Source: Oleispira antarctica RB-8
GTDB taxonomy: Bacteria > Pseudomonadota > Gammaproteobacteria > Pseudomonadales > Oceanobacteraceae
Length of the DNA: 64,000 nt
Direction: 5' to 3'
Assembly (NCBI GenBank): GCA_000967895.1
Contig: FO203512.1
Location: 3,347,531-3,411,530, forward strand
In this document: piece after piece, positions 50,914 to 58,717 of the stretch
Numbering within the stretch: position 1 is the first letter of the stretch
Layout of the letters: each line of letters starts with the position of its first letter
Notes under the pieces: model-generated
Database searches by the model: none
Told to the model about the DNA's origin: nothing
The model's input: the letters and a program-made list of their open reading frames with translations, nothing else
Made by a program: the position numbers and the translations under genes

Positions 50914-51369
50914 TTATAAAGAAAGATTTAGTAGTTCATCTGGAAGGACTTCCGGGGCATTCACCTCAGCGATGTAATCATCACGACGGCTATTCCACAG
51001 ATCTTTACTCCACAGCTCTAATTTTTTACCTTGTCCCAGCAAAATAGTTTCTTTTTCTAACTGCGCATATTCGCGCAACGGCTGAGACAATAAAATTCGT
51101 CCATTGGCATCTACGTCAATATCGGTAGCATGACCAATCAATAATCTTTGAATTCTTCGTGCGCTAGGGTTAAAGCTGGGCAGCGCTTCAATTTTTGCTT
51201 GAATCACCTCCCACTCATGCAGTGGGTAGATTAATAAACAGCGTTCTTCGGTATCAATTGTGGCAACTAGACGCCCAGCACAAAGATCCACTAGCATCTG
51301 CCGATATTTCATCGGGATCGCTAGCCTTCCTTTAGCATCTAAATTAACCGCACTGAGTCCACGAAACAC
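50914..51369 (-). CDS. mraZ: Transcriptional regulator MraZ
   Basis: AbrB-fold DNA-binding protein that represses its own dcw operon in relatives. 151 residues, GTG start ([19 protein letters not shown]) after AAGGAA. Two tandem SpoVT/AbrB-like halves; the second has [22 protein letters not shown]. First gene of the cluster, with GTGGG boxes upstream. Confidence 0.96.
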   Translation of the reverse strand: MFRGLSAVNLDAKGRLAIPMKYRQMLVDLCAGRLVATIDTEERCLLIYPLHEWEVIQAKIEALPSFNPSARRIQRLLIGHATDIDVDANGRILLSQPLREYAQLEKETILLGQGKKLELWSKDLWNSRRDDYIAEVNAPEVLPDELLNLSL

Positions 51370-51438
51370 TGGTATTCCTTCCCAAAAAATTTGAGTCAGG
51401 CTTTAAGTAAGATTTTTAATACAAATTTACTACAAAAA

Positions 51439-51463
51439 CCCACTTTTACCCACTTTATTCCAC
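51439..51463 (-). promoter_or_regulatory. MraZ boxes (three 10-bp-spaced GTGGG repeats)
   Basis: Read on the minus strand: GTGGA (51463-51459), GTGGG (51453-51449) and GTGGG (51443-51439), each separated by five A/T-rich bases. This is the known MraZ operator arrangement (GTGG[A/G] repeats with 5-nt spacers), 70-95 bp before the mraZ start. AT-rich sequence after the boxes could hold the -10. Predicts autoregulation of the dcw operon. Confidence 0.8.
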
Positions 51464-51841
51464 TAGTGCACACTATAGAAATGCTGGGGCGGTTTTGCAA
51501 GGTGATAAACGCTGTGGATATGTGAAATTTTGCGTTGGTTCACAAGGACTTAGGGACTATTTCTGCCAAGAGAGACAAAACTGTAAGTAATTTGTTGTGG
51601 AAAACTCTTACCACCCGTGGCTCTGGGGATATAAGTTAAAGTAATCTCTTAAGTTGGTGAGTACTAACAGGATCGTGAAAATTGTTTTAGACATTTTTGT
51701 TATAGATAAGTGGTCACTAACTAACTTATTGATCAAGTCAGAGTGAATACTCACACTCATGGCTGATATAAGGTGGTAATTTTCTCACTTAGAATGCAGG
51801 TGACAGGGACTTCGCTAGGTGAAATAAGGGATGATGGAGCG
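51464..51841. other. Non-coding interval upstream of mraZ
   Basis: About 380 bp with no convincing ORF on either strand. Beyond the mraZ promoter there are small dyads: AGTG/GT/CACT near 51709-51718 and ATAAGT...ACTTAT nearby. In many relatives rnpB would stand here; no RNase P-like sequence is present. Otherwise I see nothing identifiable. Confidence 0.4.
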
Positions 51842-51879
51842 ACTACCCAGCCGTTAGCGGTCGCTAACAACTGAGTAGT
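51842..51879 (-). terminator. Long 18-bp hairpin after the acyl-CoA dehydrogenase gene
   Basis: Left arm 51842-51859, loop GT, right arm 51862-51879. On the plus strand there are three C-A mismatches, but on the minus-strand RNA all three become G-U pairs, so the stem is complete only in RNA from the minus strand, the strand of the neighbouring acyl-CoA dehydrogenase gene (23 bp upstream in transcription). No T-tract follows. Terminator or 3-prime stabiliser. Confidence 0.5.
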
Positions 51880-51902
51880 TATGGCACTAACTTTTAGTAC
51901 TT

Positions 51903-53153
51903 TTACTTTCTTTTTTGACTGAAAAATCCACGCTTGGCTAATTCAATGCGGGCAATCACACCCTTATGCACTTCATCAGGACCATCGGCCAAACGCAAAG
52001 AGCGCGCCTGCATAAAGAAAGCCGTCAATGGAGTATCTTGGCTCACACCTGCACCACCATGAATCTGAATCGCATCATCAACTACCTTCTGCAAAACATT
52101 AGGCGCAACGACCTTGATCGCTGAGATTTCAGTCATGGCGTTTAATGCCCCAACCTTATCCATTTTCCACGCTGCAAAAAGTGTTAATAAACGCGCCTGA
52201 TCAATCGCAATACGGGCTTCTGCCAAACGCTCAGCATTGCCACCCAATTTCATAATCGGCTTATGAAAAGCGGTACGCTGCATACCACGATCAACCATCA
52301 ACTCTAATGATTTTTCAGCTGCGCCTAAGCAACGCATGCAATGGTGAATACGGCCTGGCCCTAAACGACCTTGAGCAATTTCAAACCCCATACCTGGGCC
52401 ACTAATAAAACTTGAGACTGGCAAGCGCACGTCGGTAAATTTCACCTCACCATGGCCATGCGGTGCATCATAGGCACCAAACACGGGCAACATACGAACA
52501 ATCTCAACCCCCGGGGTATCCAGCGGCACTAAAACCATAGAATGCTGATGATGACGGTCTTTACTCTCGTCTGGCGTACTGGCCATAAAGATACCGATCT
52601 TGCAGTGTGGATCACCAATACCGCTCGACCACCATTTAGTGCCATTAAGAATAACCTGATCGCCGTCAACCACTGCGGTTGCAGCCATATTGGTCGCATC
52701 GGATGAGGCAACGTCCGGCTCCGTCATGCAAAAAACTGAACGAATATTACCTTCCAACAAAGGCGTTAACCACTGCGCTTTTTGTTCTTCAGAGCCGTAA
52801 CGCCACAATACTTCCATATTGCCGGTATCGGGGGCATTACAGTTAAAGATCATCGGTGCCAAAATACTGCGACCCGTTTCTTCGGCCACAGAGGCATATT
52901 CCATGATACTTAAACCCGCACCCAACTTATCGTCCGGCAGGAACATATTCCAAAGGCCTGCGGCTTTCGCTTTGGCTTTTAACTCACCGACAATCGCGGG
53001 CACTTCCCACTTTGTCCAATCACCGTGGTTTTGTTTAGCATTCACATCCGCCCAGAAATCAGCTTCCATCGGCTCAATGTGCTCTGCAATAAATGCCTTG
53101 GTTCTCTTAACGTAATCTTTTGCTTTTGGGCTTAATTCAAAATCCATCGCCAA
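51903..53153 (-). CDS. Acyl-CoA dehydrogenase family protein
   Basis: FAD flavoprotein oxidising an acyl-CoA. 416 residues, ACAD fold: FCMTEPDVASSDATNMAAT (FAD/substrate loop), NGTKWWSSGIGDPHCKIGIFM, GPGRIHHCMRCLGAAEKSLELM, IQIHGGAGVSQDTPL and RLADGPDEVHKGVIARIEL. The last two place it near the ACAD10/11-like group that handles long or hydroxylated acyl-CoA. It is a single gene on the minus strand, so its pathway is not shown by context. Confidence 0.9.
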   Translation of the reverse strand: MAMDFELSPKAKDYVKRTKAFIAEHIEPMEADFWADVNAKQNHGDWTKWEVPAIVGELKAKAKAAGLWNMFLPDDKLGAGLSIMEYASVAEETGRSILAPMIFNCNAPDTGNMEVLWRYGSEEQKAQWLTPLLEGNIRSVFCMTEPDVASSDATNMAATAVVDGDQVILNGTKWWSSGIGDPHCKIGIFMASTPDESKDRHHQHSMVLVPLDTPGVEIVRMLPVFGAYDAPHGHGEVKFTDVRLPVSSFISGPGMGFEIAQGRLGPGRIHHCMRCLGAAEKSLELMVDRGMQRTAFHKPIMKLGGNAERLAEARIAIDQARLLTLFAAWKMDKVGALNAMTEISAIKVVAPNVLQKVVDDAIQIHGGAGVSQDTPLTAFFMQARSLRLADGPDEVHKGVIARIELAKRGFFSQKRK

Positions 53154-53337
53154 ATTCCTCGTTTTATGTAAACTCAGTCTGTAATCTTTTATCGATAACG
53201 GATGCTAACCAGAGCCAAGTCATGAATGAAATGATTTGTAATACTGACTATCTATTAATCCTATGAATAGTAGCTGCAATCAGTGCATTCGCGAATACAA
53301 TCCATATAACTTAATGATAAACACCGAGCTTTAGATC

Positions 53338-54264
53338 ATGAGCAACTCAAATGATACATCGCACAAACACTCTCATAGCCACACACATGCCCACTCGCAC
53401 ACCAAGGACATGAGTTCAAATCGTATTGGCTGGGCTTTCTTTCTTAACTTTGGCTTTACCATCATCGAATTCATTGGCGGCTGGTTAACCAACAGTACCG
53501 CGATCATGTCAGACGCGGTACACGATTTAGGCGATACCTTATCGATCGGCAGTGCCTGGGTATTAAATAAGCTAGGTAAAAAACAAGCGAACAACGAATT
53601 CAGTTATGGCTTTCGTCGCTTATCATTGTTTGGTGCTCTGCTGAACAGCTTAGTTCTTATTGTCGGTTCGATCTGGGTAATGACCGAAGCCATTCCAAGG
53701 TTATTCAATCCCGTGATGCCAGAAGCCCAAGGCATGCTGTTATTGGCTATTTTTGGCGTGTGTGTCAATGGCTTCGCAGCTTACAAACTCAGCGGAGGCG
53801 AAACTTTAAATGAGCGTGTTCTGAACTGGCATTTATTAGAAGATGTTCTGGGCTGGGTCGCGGTATTAATCGTATCCATAGTCCTTATGTTTGTTGAACT
53901 ACCGATACTCGATCCCTTACTTTCTATCGCATTCACGTTATTTATTTTAGTCAATGTAGTGCGTAATTTATGGAGCACGTTGAAACTGTTCGCTCAATCA
54001 ACACCCGATGCTGGCTTATCAGACAATGTCAGACAAACCTTATTGGCACTTGACTGTGTTTTAGATTTACATCACTTCCATCTTTGGTCACTCGACGGTG
54101 AATCTCATGTATTGACAGTGCACCTAACATTAAAACAAACCTTAGATACCCAACAACAAATAGACTTTAAAGAAAAAATTAAACGCCAATTAGAAACATT
54201 CAAATTGGAACATACAACCATTGAATTTGAATGGCCTGATGAAATGTGCAGAGATGCTCATTAA
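53338..54264 (+). CDS. Cation diffusion facilitator (Zn/Co efflux, CzcD/DmeF-like)
   Basis: 308 residues, six membrane helices. A His-rich N-terminus (HKHSHSHTHAHSHTKD, about 9-24) suits metal buffering. Metal-site motifs: SDAVHDLGDTLSIG in helix 2 (HxxxD) and the helix 5 motif HLLEDVLGWVAVL (HxxxD); the C-terminal cytoplasmic domain has LHHFHLWSLDGESHVLTVHL. Zn2+ or Co2+ efflux by proton exchange is expected. Co export next to a cobalamin-making genome is only a coincidence at this distance. Confidence 0.9.
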   Translation: MSNSNDTSHKHSHSHTHAHSHTKDMSSNRIGWAFFLNFGFTIIEFIGGWLTNSTAIMSDAVHDLGDTLSIGSAWVLNKLGKKQANNEFSYGFRRLSLFGALLNSLVLIVGSIWVMTEAIPRLFNPVMPEAQGMLLLAIFGVCVNGFAAYKLSGGETLNERVLNWHLLEDVLGWVAVLIVSIVLMFVELPILDPLLSIAFTLFILVNVVRNLWSTLKLFAQSTPDAGLSDNVRQTLLALDCVLDLHHFHLWSLDGESHVLTVHLTLKQTLDTQQQIDFKEKIKRQLETFKLEHTTIEFEWPDEMCRDAH

Positions 54265-54273
54265 AAAAGGTGC

Positions 54274-55209
54274 TTATAAAGATTCAACGTCAACATGTTT
54301 TCTTGTTGGCGTGTCTTCTTTTAAACCCTGATCTTTAGCCCTGCGCTGCTGAACCCAAAGCCCGGCCATAATCAACACTAACCCAACATACGTAGACGAC
54401 AAAATGCTTTCGCCAAGAATAAAATAAATAAATACCAGCGATAAAAACGGCGAGATAAAAATCAAATTACTCACCTTCGAGGTATTTTCAGCCTTCTTCA
54501 TCGCATAAGACCAAAGCACAAACGCAATCCCCATTTCGAATATACCCACATACACCGCAGCACCCAAACTCATACCCACAGTCAAATCAAAACCGTCAGT
54601 AAAGGCACAAAAAATAATAAGGAAAGGTAAACCGCACAGAAAATTCAAAAACAAACCCACCACAGGGTCGCGGGTATCGCGCGTTGCAATAATCCAATAA
54701 GATGCCCAAACAAACGTACTGCCAATCGCCAGAGCAACTCCCAATGGGTCAGAAAAACTCATCGCCAGCACATCGCCTCGGGTCGCAATAACGACCACAC
54801 CGCTGTAACAAATCAGCCCCGCAATAATATCCGCTCGCCGCAAACGCTGGCCCAAAAACGGCACCGACAAATAAGCCAATACCAGCGCCCAGGTATAATT
54901 CAACGGCTGAGCTTCTTGGGCAGGCAGGCGATCAAACGCACCAAAAAGTAGAAAGTAATAAAGGCACGGGTTAATCAAGCCCATGCCAATCGATTGCACA
55001 TACTGGCCGCGACTTAGCGAAAAAACCAAATGCCAACGACCTTGAACAATTAAAATAATCGCGATAACGACAACCGAAGCAGAACACGCAACGACCAATA
55101 ATTGAATAGGAGAAAACTCGCGCAGCGACAACTTAAAAGCCGTCGCAACCGTCGACCACAGCAATACGGCCGCTAAGCCGAACAACATCGCTTGCTTCTG
55201 ATTCTTCAT
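54274..55209 (-). CDS. EamA/DMT-family permease
   Basis: 311 residues with ten hydrophobic helices in two EamA repeats. First repeat: LLWSTVATAFKLSLREFSPIQLL; second: SFVWASYWIIATRDTRDPVVGLFLNF and LIFISPFLSLVFIYFILGE. Drug/metabolite transporter superfamily; substrate unknown. Ends close to the CDF gene, convergent, and is 4 bp from the elaA-like gene upstream. Confidence 0.88.
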   Translation of the reverse strand: MKNQKQAMLFGLAAVLLWSTVATAFKLSLREFSPIQLLVVACSASVVVIAIILIVQGRWHLVFSLSRGQYVQSIGMGLINPCLYYFLLFGAFDRLPAQEAQPLNYTWALVLAYLSVPFLGQRLRRADIIAGLICYSGVVVIATRGDVLAMSFSDPLGVALAIGSTFVWASYWIIATRDTRDPVVGLFLNFLCGLPFLIIFCAFTDGFDLTVGMSLGAAVYVGIFEMGIAFVLWSYAMKKAENTSKVSNLIFISPFLSLVFIYFILGESILSSTYVGLVLIMAGLWVQQRRAKDQGLKEDTPTRKHVDVESL

Positions 55210-55213
55210 GTTT

Positions 55214-55672
55214 TCACTTCTGTCTTAGCATTTGTACATGGGGAATACCATCTTCGTCATAAGGTTCAGACACCGTTTCAAAACCAAACTCCGAATAAAA
55301 TTTTTCCAAATGCTGCTGAGCCGAAATTCGCACAGCCGCATCAGGATACTCATCCACCACATGCGTTATCGCTTCTCGAATCAGCACTTTACCAAGACCC
55401 GTACCTCGCGCTTGCTCAGCGGTAAGAACGCGACCTATTGAAGGCTCTGGGTATTTTTTATCAGGGAAAACAACACGCAAATAAGCTGCAACCTTCTGCT
55501 CGCCAGAATGCTCGTGCCACCCAACCAAGTGCCATGAAAACTGATCAAGGCCATCAGCATCTTGGTATGGGCAATCTTGCTCAACCGTAAATACAGCCTG
55601 TCGAACTTTCATAATGTCATAAAGCTCGTTCAACGAAAGCTCATCAAATAATACCCATTGCCATTTAATCAT
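55214..55672 (-). CDS. elaA: GNAT acetyltransferase, ElaA family
   Basis: 152 residues, single GNAT domain. IKWQWVLFDELSLNELYDIM and RQAVFTVEQDCPYQDADGLDQFSWHL are the ElaA family start; the acetyl-CoA loop is IGRVLTAEQARGTGLGKVLI. Substrate unknown. Its start overlaps the SDR gene end by four bases, so the three minus-strand genes SDR-elaA-eamA probably form one transcript. Confidence 0.9.
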   Translation of the reverse strand: MIKWQWVLFDELSLNELYDIMKVRQAVFTVEQDCPYQDADGLDQFSWHLVGWHEHSGEQKVAAYLRVVFPDKKYPEPSIGRVLTAEQARGTGLGKVLIREAITHVVDEYPDAAVRISAQQHLEKFYSEFGFETVSEPYDEDGIPHVQMLRQK

Positions 55673-56439
55673 TGAGCGGTATAGCCTCCATCAATTACTA
55701 ATTCACTGCCCGTAACAAACTTAGATTCATCAGACGCCAAATACAAAACACCATAAGCAATATCGTTCGGCTCACCGACATGACCAATAGGATGACAAGC
55801 ATCAAGCTGCTTTCTAAAGGCTTTAACACCCTCAGCAGACTCTTCTGCCAGCGCCTCGACAAGCGGCGTCCAGATATACGCAGGATGCACTGAGTTAACC
55901 CTAATTTTATCTTTCGCATAAAGAATTGCATCGTTCTTACTCATCAAGCGCACCGCTCCCTTAGCCGCATGATACGGAGGAAGATCACCCGCGCCAATAA
56001 GGCCATAAACAGACGACATATTAATAATGCTGCCACCGCCTGATTTCAACATATAAGGGATTACATGCTTGCTGCATAAAAACACACCCTTCACGTTAAT
56101 ATTCATAACGCTGTCCCATTCGTCTTCCGCTATTTCATGAGTCGGTTTATTAACCCCCGCAATACCGGCGTTATTAACCAACACATCGATCTGGCCAAAC
56201 TCATCCACTACCTCAGCAAAAACACGGCTCACGTCTTGCTCTTGCGTAGTATCCAGCTGCCAAAACTTAGCGACTCCGCCAAAACTTTCAATTTCGTTTA
56301 TCAAGTCTTGCGCGCCTCCTTCACTGAGATCGACCACCGCAATCTTCGCGCCCTCTTGTGCCAATAACACCGACGTTGCTCGGCCAATACCACTGATTCC
56401 ACCGGTTACTACGGCTACTTTATTTTCAACTCTGTTCAT
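55669..56439 (-). CDS. Short-chain dehydrogenase/reductase
   Basis: 256 residues, classical SDR. Cofactor loop VVTGGISGIGRATSVLL, acidic Asp after strand 2 (IAVVDLSEGG) favouring NAD(H), NNAG, catalytic SSVYGLIGAGDLPPYHAAKGA (Ser, Tyr-x3-Lys). C-terminus ends SKFVTGSELVIDGGYTAQ, the usual SDR end. Resembles cyclopentanol or 3-hydroxyacyl type enzymes; substrate unknown. First gene of a three-gene minus-strand row. Confidence 0.9.
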   Translation of the reverse strand: MNRVENKVAVVTGGISGIGRATSVLLAQEGAKIAVVDLSEGGAQDLINEIESFGGVAKFWQLDTTQEQDVSRVFAEVVDEFGQIDVLVNNAGIAGVNKPTHEIAEDEWDSVMNINVKGVFLCSKHVIPYMLKSGGGSIINMSSVYGLIGAGDLPPYHAAKGAVRLMSKNDAILYAKDKIRVNSVHPAYIWTPLVEALAEESAEGVKAFRKQLDACHPIGHVGEPNDIAYGVLYLASDESKFVTGSELVIDGGYTAQ

Positions 56440-56542
56440 GAAACGCTCCTTGTATAGTATTTTTAATACACTGATTTAAAGTTTTTTTAAGGTTGTACTC
56501 TTACTCAATATACCGAGTAAATTTCACGCTGGTTGCGGATTG

Positions 56543-56700
56543 CTACCAATCTATTTGAATTTCAGTCCCAACATCTACAAGACTCATTTTGTGGCCTTTT
56601 GGATTTGCACCAAGAGAAATAGTATATTGTTTCACGATATTATCTCCGTCCAATAAATACATCATCCTTTGGATTTATCGACTTTAATTAAGTCAATCTA
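56543..56700 (-). pseudogene. Fragment of a YkuD-type L,D-transpeptidase
   Basis: The minus strand reads IDLIKVDKSK, then a frame change, then MYLLDGDNIVKQYTISLGANP and GHK, followed by MSLVDVGTEIQIDW and a stop. The first parts match the N-terminal strands of a YkuD catalytic domain (valuable marker: Y-x-I-S-L-G-x-N-P-x-G-H-K). The catalytic His and Cys region is missing and a stop lies just before IDL. About 50 codons of a broken gene; identification by pattern only. Confidence 0.55.
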
Positions 56701-56775
56701 AACTTATTTTAAGTACTAATCTGCCAGATTCTTACTAAGTTTCAACTCAATTTATCACTTTATTGATAAAAGCGA

Positions 56776-56850
56776 TTACAGTTTCATAACCAGACCAGCG
56801 CTTAGCGCGATTACTATTGATGTGAATGAAGCACTGGCCAGTGAACTTTC
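56776..56850 (-). pseudogene. Relic of an IS200-like (RAYT) transposase, middle part
   Basis: Minus strand translates to FIHINSNRAKRWSGYETV, which aligns with LHINTDRAKSWSDYEIV of the intact transposase at 59802-60812. The DNA aligns without gaps over about 50 bases (56783-56832 with 60531-60580), and with small indels further. No start or catalytic part remains. Confidence 0.6.
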
Positions 56851-57008
56851 TGCTGAGTTATTGGCCAAAGACAAGCCTATGGCAAAACCAGAAGGCAGCA
56901 GTAAGAAAACAGGCAAGCAAAAAGGCTCGGCAATACGCCAATGAACAACTTGAAAACAAAGCGCCAATGAACACCGATATTGGGTCGAGCCATTCTGATC
57001 GCGAGTAA
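56830..57008 (+). pseudogene. Possible frameshifted remnant upstream of the GFA gene
   Basis: One frame reads EALASELSAELLAKDKPMAK then PEGSSKKTGKQKGS up to a stop near 56943; a second frame continues YANEQLENKAPMNTDIGSS with a stop at 57006-57008. Together they look like a coding remnant with one frameshift, but I recognise no family. May be noise. Confidence 0.2.
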
Positions 57009-57057
57009 TTTTATGTTGCTATTGCTTATTAAAACATCAATATATTAAGGTACAAAA

Positions 57058-57468
57058 ATGGAAATTACAGGACAATGCCATTGTGGCGAGCTTAAATTTA
57101 CAGCAAGGGTTAATCCAGAAAAAACCCTGATTTGTCATTGCAGTGATTGCCAACGATTATCGGCCAGTGCCTTTAGAACGGCCGTCATGTCGGAGCTAAA
57201 CGGTTTAACGTTTACGCAAGGGCAGCCTAAGGAATACATTAAAATTGCGGAAAGTGGCAACCATCGTGCGCAAGGTTTTTGTCAAAACTGCGGCACGGGT
57301 ATTTATGCAACGTCTGTTAGCGATGAGCCGAAAGTGTATGCTATTCGTGTGGGGGCAGTCGACCAATCGGCGGCTTTAGTACCAGTCTTCCAGATTTTTT
57401 GTCGTTCAGCGCAATCGTGGGTGAATGATATTGGCGCGATAAAATCGTTTGCCGATGGCCCGCAGTAA
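57058..57468 (+). CDS. GFA/CENP-V family zinc protein
   Basis: 136 residues, whole GFA domain. Zinc ligands CHCGELKF, CHCSDCQRLS and FCQNCGTGIYAT are in the usual order. Members are called glutathione-dependent formaldehyde-activating enzymes but the family role is unsettled. An AAGG lies before the ATG. Residues from about 39 to the end are duplicated at 60929-61225. Terminator at 57587. Confidence 0.85.
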   Translation: MEITGQCHCGELKFTARVNPEKTLICHCSDCQRLSASAFRTAVMSELNGLTFTQGQPKEYIKIAESGNHRAQGFCQNCGTGIYATSVSDEPKVYAIRVGAVDQSAALVPVFQIFCRSAQSWVNDIGAIKSFADGPQ

Positions 57469-57586
57469 TATCGTCTTATTTATTGATGGTTAAAATCTAC
57501 GTTCACGTGGTAATAGCCTTGGGCTTCGGTTATTTCATATAACCCGCCCTAACGCTTTATTATCTTTTCGCTGAGTTGTAATCTCA

Positions 57587-57611
57587 AGCCGTAACCTGTT
57601 ACGGCTTTTTT
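57587..57611 (+). terminator. Terminator of the GFA gene
   Basis: AGCCGTAAC / CT / GTTACGGCT followed by TTTTT. Perfect 9-bp stem, inside the direct repeat; same element at 61344 in copy 2. Confidence 0.8.
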
Positions 57612-57684
57612 GTGCCAACGTTTATTGGTAACAAATACTTTTGGAAATTGTAACAAGCGATCTTCGCGTCAAGCACTTCGGTGT
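57612..57684 (-). pseudogene. Relic of RAYT transposase after the GFA gene (copy 1)
   Basis: Minus strand reads VHRSA, a stop, then REDRLLQFPKVFVTNK, aligning with YEHRRAWLEDRLLELPKVFA of the intact transposase. The part that would encode the first 45 residues is missing here. Downstream DNA to 57850 holds no convincing gene. Confidence 0.5.
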
Positions 57685-57850
57685 ACCTCATGTTTGAACC
57701 TGGCGTTAATAACAGAAAAACCATTAACGCAACAGCAGCGACAATAAAGGACTATTTTTTCTTTGCCGCTATCCTGAGTGCTCTATTAGTTGATTTACTG
57801 TTGGTTCGAAGTAATTAAATTCATTATCAATCACATACTGAATTTACTGG

Positions 57851-58252
57851 CTAAAGTTTCCAAATAATCTCATTGCGCAGCCTCTCGACAATCTTAACCT
57901 TTGGGCCGGCCACTACCGCATAAACAAACGTTTTATTATCTACACGAGTACACTTTATTGCAGCTCTATTATTTATGTAATTACCATAAACATATGAACC
58001 GCTCATGACGATACGCTCAAAACCTAAGGTAGTCAGAATATCGACTCCTTTTTGAGCGCATATTTCTTCGGAAATATTGAGAATTTTATGGTCTGACCAG
58101 ACCTGAGGAATAACTGCCTTTTCAATGGTGACTACTTCAGCTTCTTTTCTAAGCATCTCATGCTCAATGACATCCATCGGCTCTTGCTTGAGCGCTGAGG
58201 TAGAAGAGCAACCGACTACAAAAAAAGTAATTACTATAAGAATAAAACGCAT
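57851..58252 (-). CDS. Putative lipoprotein
   Basis: 133 residues from the ATG at 58252, which has AAGGAAG 8 bases before it; an ATG 21 bases upstream is less likely. N-terminal signal MRFILIVITFFVVGCSS has the lipobox VVGC, so a lipid-anchored envelope protein is expected. The mature protein has two further Cys (EICAQKG and AIKCTRV) that could form a disulfide. No family recognised. Downstream partner unknown; the gene lies between the direct repeats. Confidence 0.65.
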   Translation of the reverse strand: MRFILIVITFFVVGCSSTSALKQEPMDVIEHEMLRKEAEVVTIEKAVIPQVWSDHKILNISEEICAQKGVDILTTLGFERIVMSGSYVYGNYINNRAAIKCTRVDNKTFVYAVVAGPKVKIVERLRNEIIWKL

Positions 58253-58303
58253 TCTGATCTTCCTTAATCGCATAATAATTTATGCTGTTATTTTTCCTGT
58301 TCT

Positions 58304-58338
58304 ATCGATTAATAGTTATCGATTAATAGTTATCGATT
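58304..58338. repeat. 14-bp tandem repeat
   Basis: ATCGATTAATAGTT repeated 2.5 times without change, 50-85 bp upstream of the lipoprotein start. Could be an operator array for that gene or simple slippage. Confidence 0.7.
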
Positions 58339-58388
58339 CTTGTATAGAGCAAAGGTTAAGCTTTCACTATAATCACTTACCATCACTT

Positions 58389-58646
58389 TTAACACGGCAT
58401 TCTCAAAATAACTTTTCGCACAGATATTATATTTCCGTTATCTATTTCTTGACGAGGTATTTTATTTTCAAGTGCAGGTAGCTTGCTATTCATCCATTTA
58501 ATAGCATTCGATCGAGTATGAAAGAAAACAGCACAAGCTACATCATCATAGCCACCACATACATTTATAAGCTCATCTTTAAAATCACAAGAATCGAATT
58601 CTTTTCTAAAGCAATCAACGTATTTATTCCAAGTTTCAATATCCAC
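58389..58646 (-). CDS. Small protein resembling MbcA/ParS/Xre antitoxin C-terminal domain
   Basis: 85 residues. The second half, AIKWMNSKLPALENKIPRQE then IDNGNIISVRKVILRMPC, has the W-x5-PAL-x3-P-x2-x-I-x2-G pattern of the toxin-binding domain DUF2384. The N-terminal half (with three Cys) is not the HTH of Xre antitoxins, and no RES-domain toxin lies beside it. Function therefore uncertain. It lies 71 bp downstream of the HEPN-like gene. Confidence 0.45.
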   Translation of the reverse strand: MDIETWNKYVDCFRKEFDSCDFKDELINVCGGYDDVACAVFFHTRSNAIKWMNSKLPALENKIPRQEIDNGNIISVRKVILRMPC

Positions 58647-58717
58647 GATAAACTCCTAGTGACTGCTAATGCCAATATTGTGGGGCACTGAAAGGGTCCC
58701 AGTGCCGTAATATTTTG

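Larger units (their letters stand above)
57172..57684. repeat. 513-bp direct repeat, copy 1
   Basis: Identical in length and phase to 60929-61441, shifted by 3757 bp, with no indels and roughly 15 mismatches counted by eye (about 97% identity). It spans most of the GFA gene, its terminator and a short transposase relic on the other strand. Confidence 0.9.

Noticed and set aside
51842-51879. GTTAGCG/CGCTAAC hairpin considered as an integron attC site
   Set aside because: attC sites have RYYYAAC first and GTTRRRY last; here the order is reversed and there is no integrase or cassette array.
57690-57818. 42-codon plus-strand ORF encoding a hydrophobic peptide (MFEPGVNNRKTINATAAT...)
   Set aside because: The DNA of its second half resembles the region upstream of the transposase relic near 61610-61660, where the frame is broken; no ribosome-binding site. 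Probably transposase-flank debris.
58304-58338. Short tandem repeats as a CRISPR array
   Set aside because: Units are 14 bp with no spacers and no cas genes are present.
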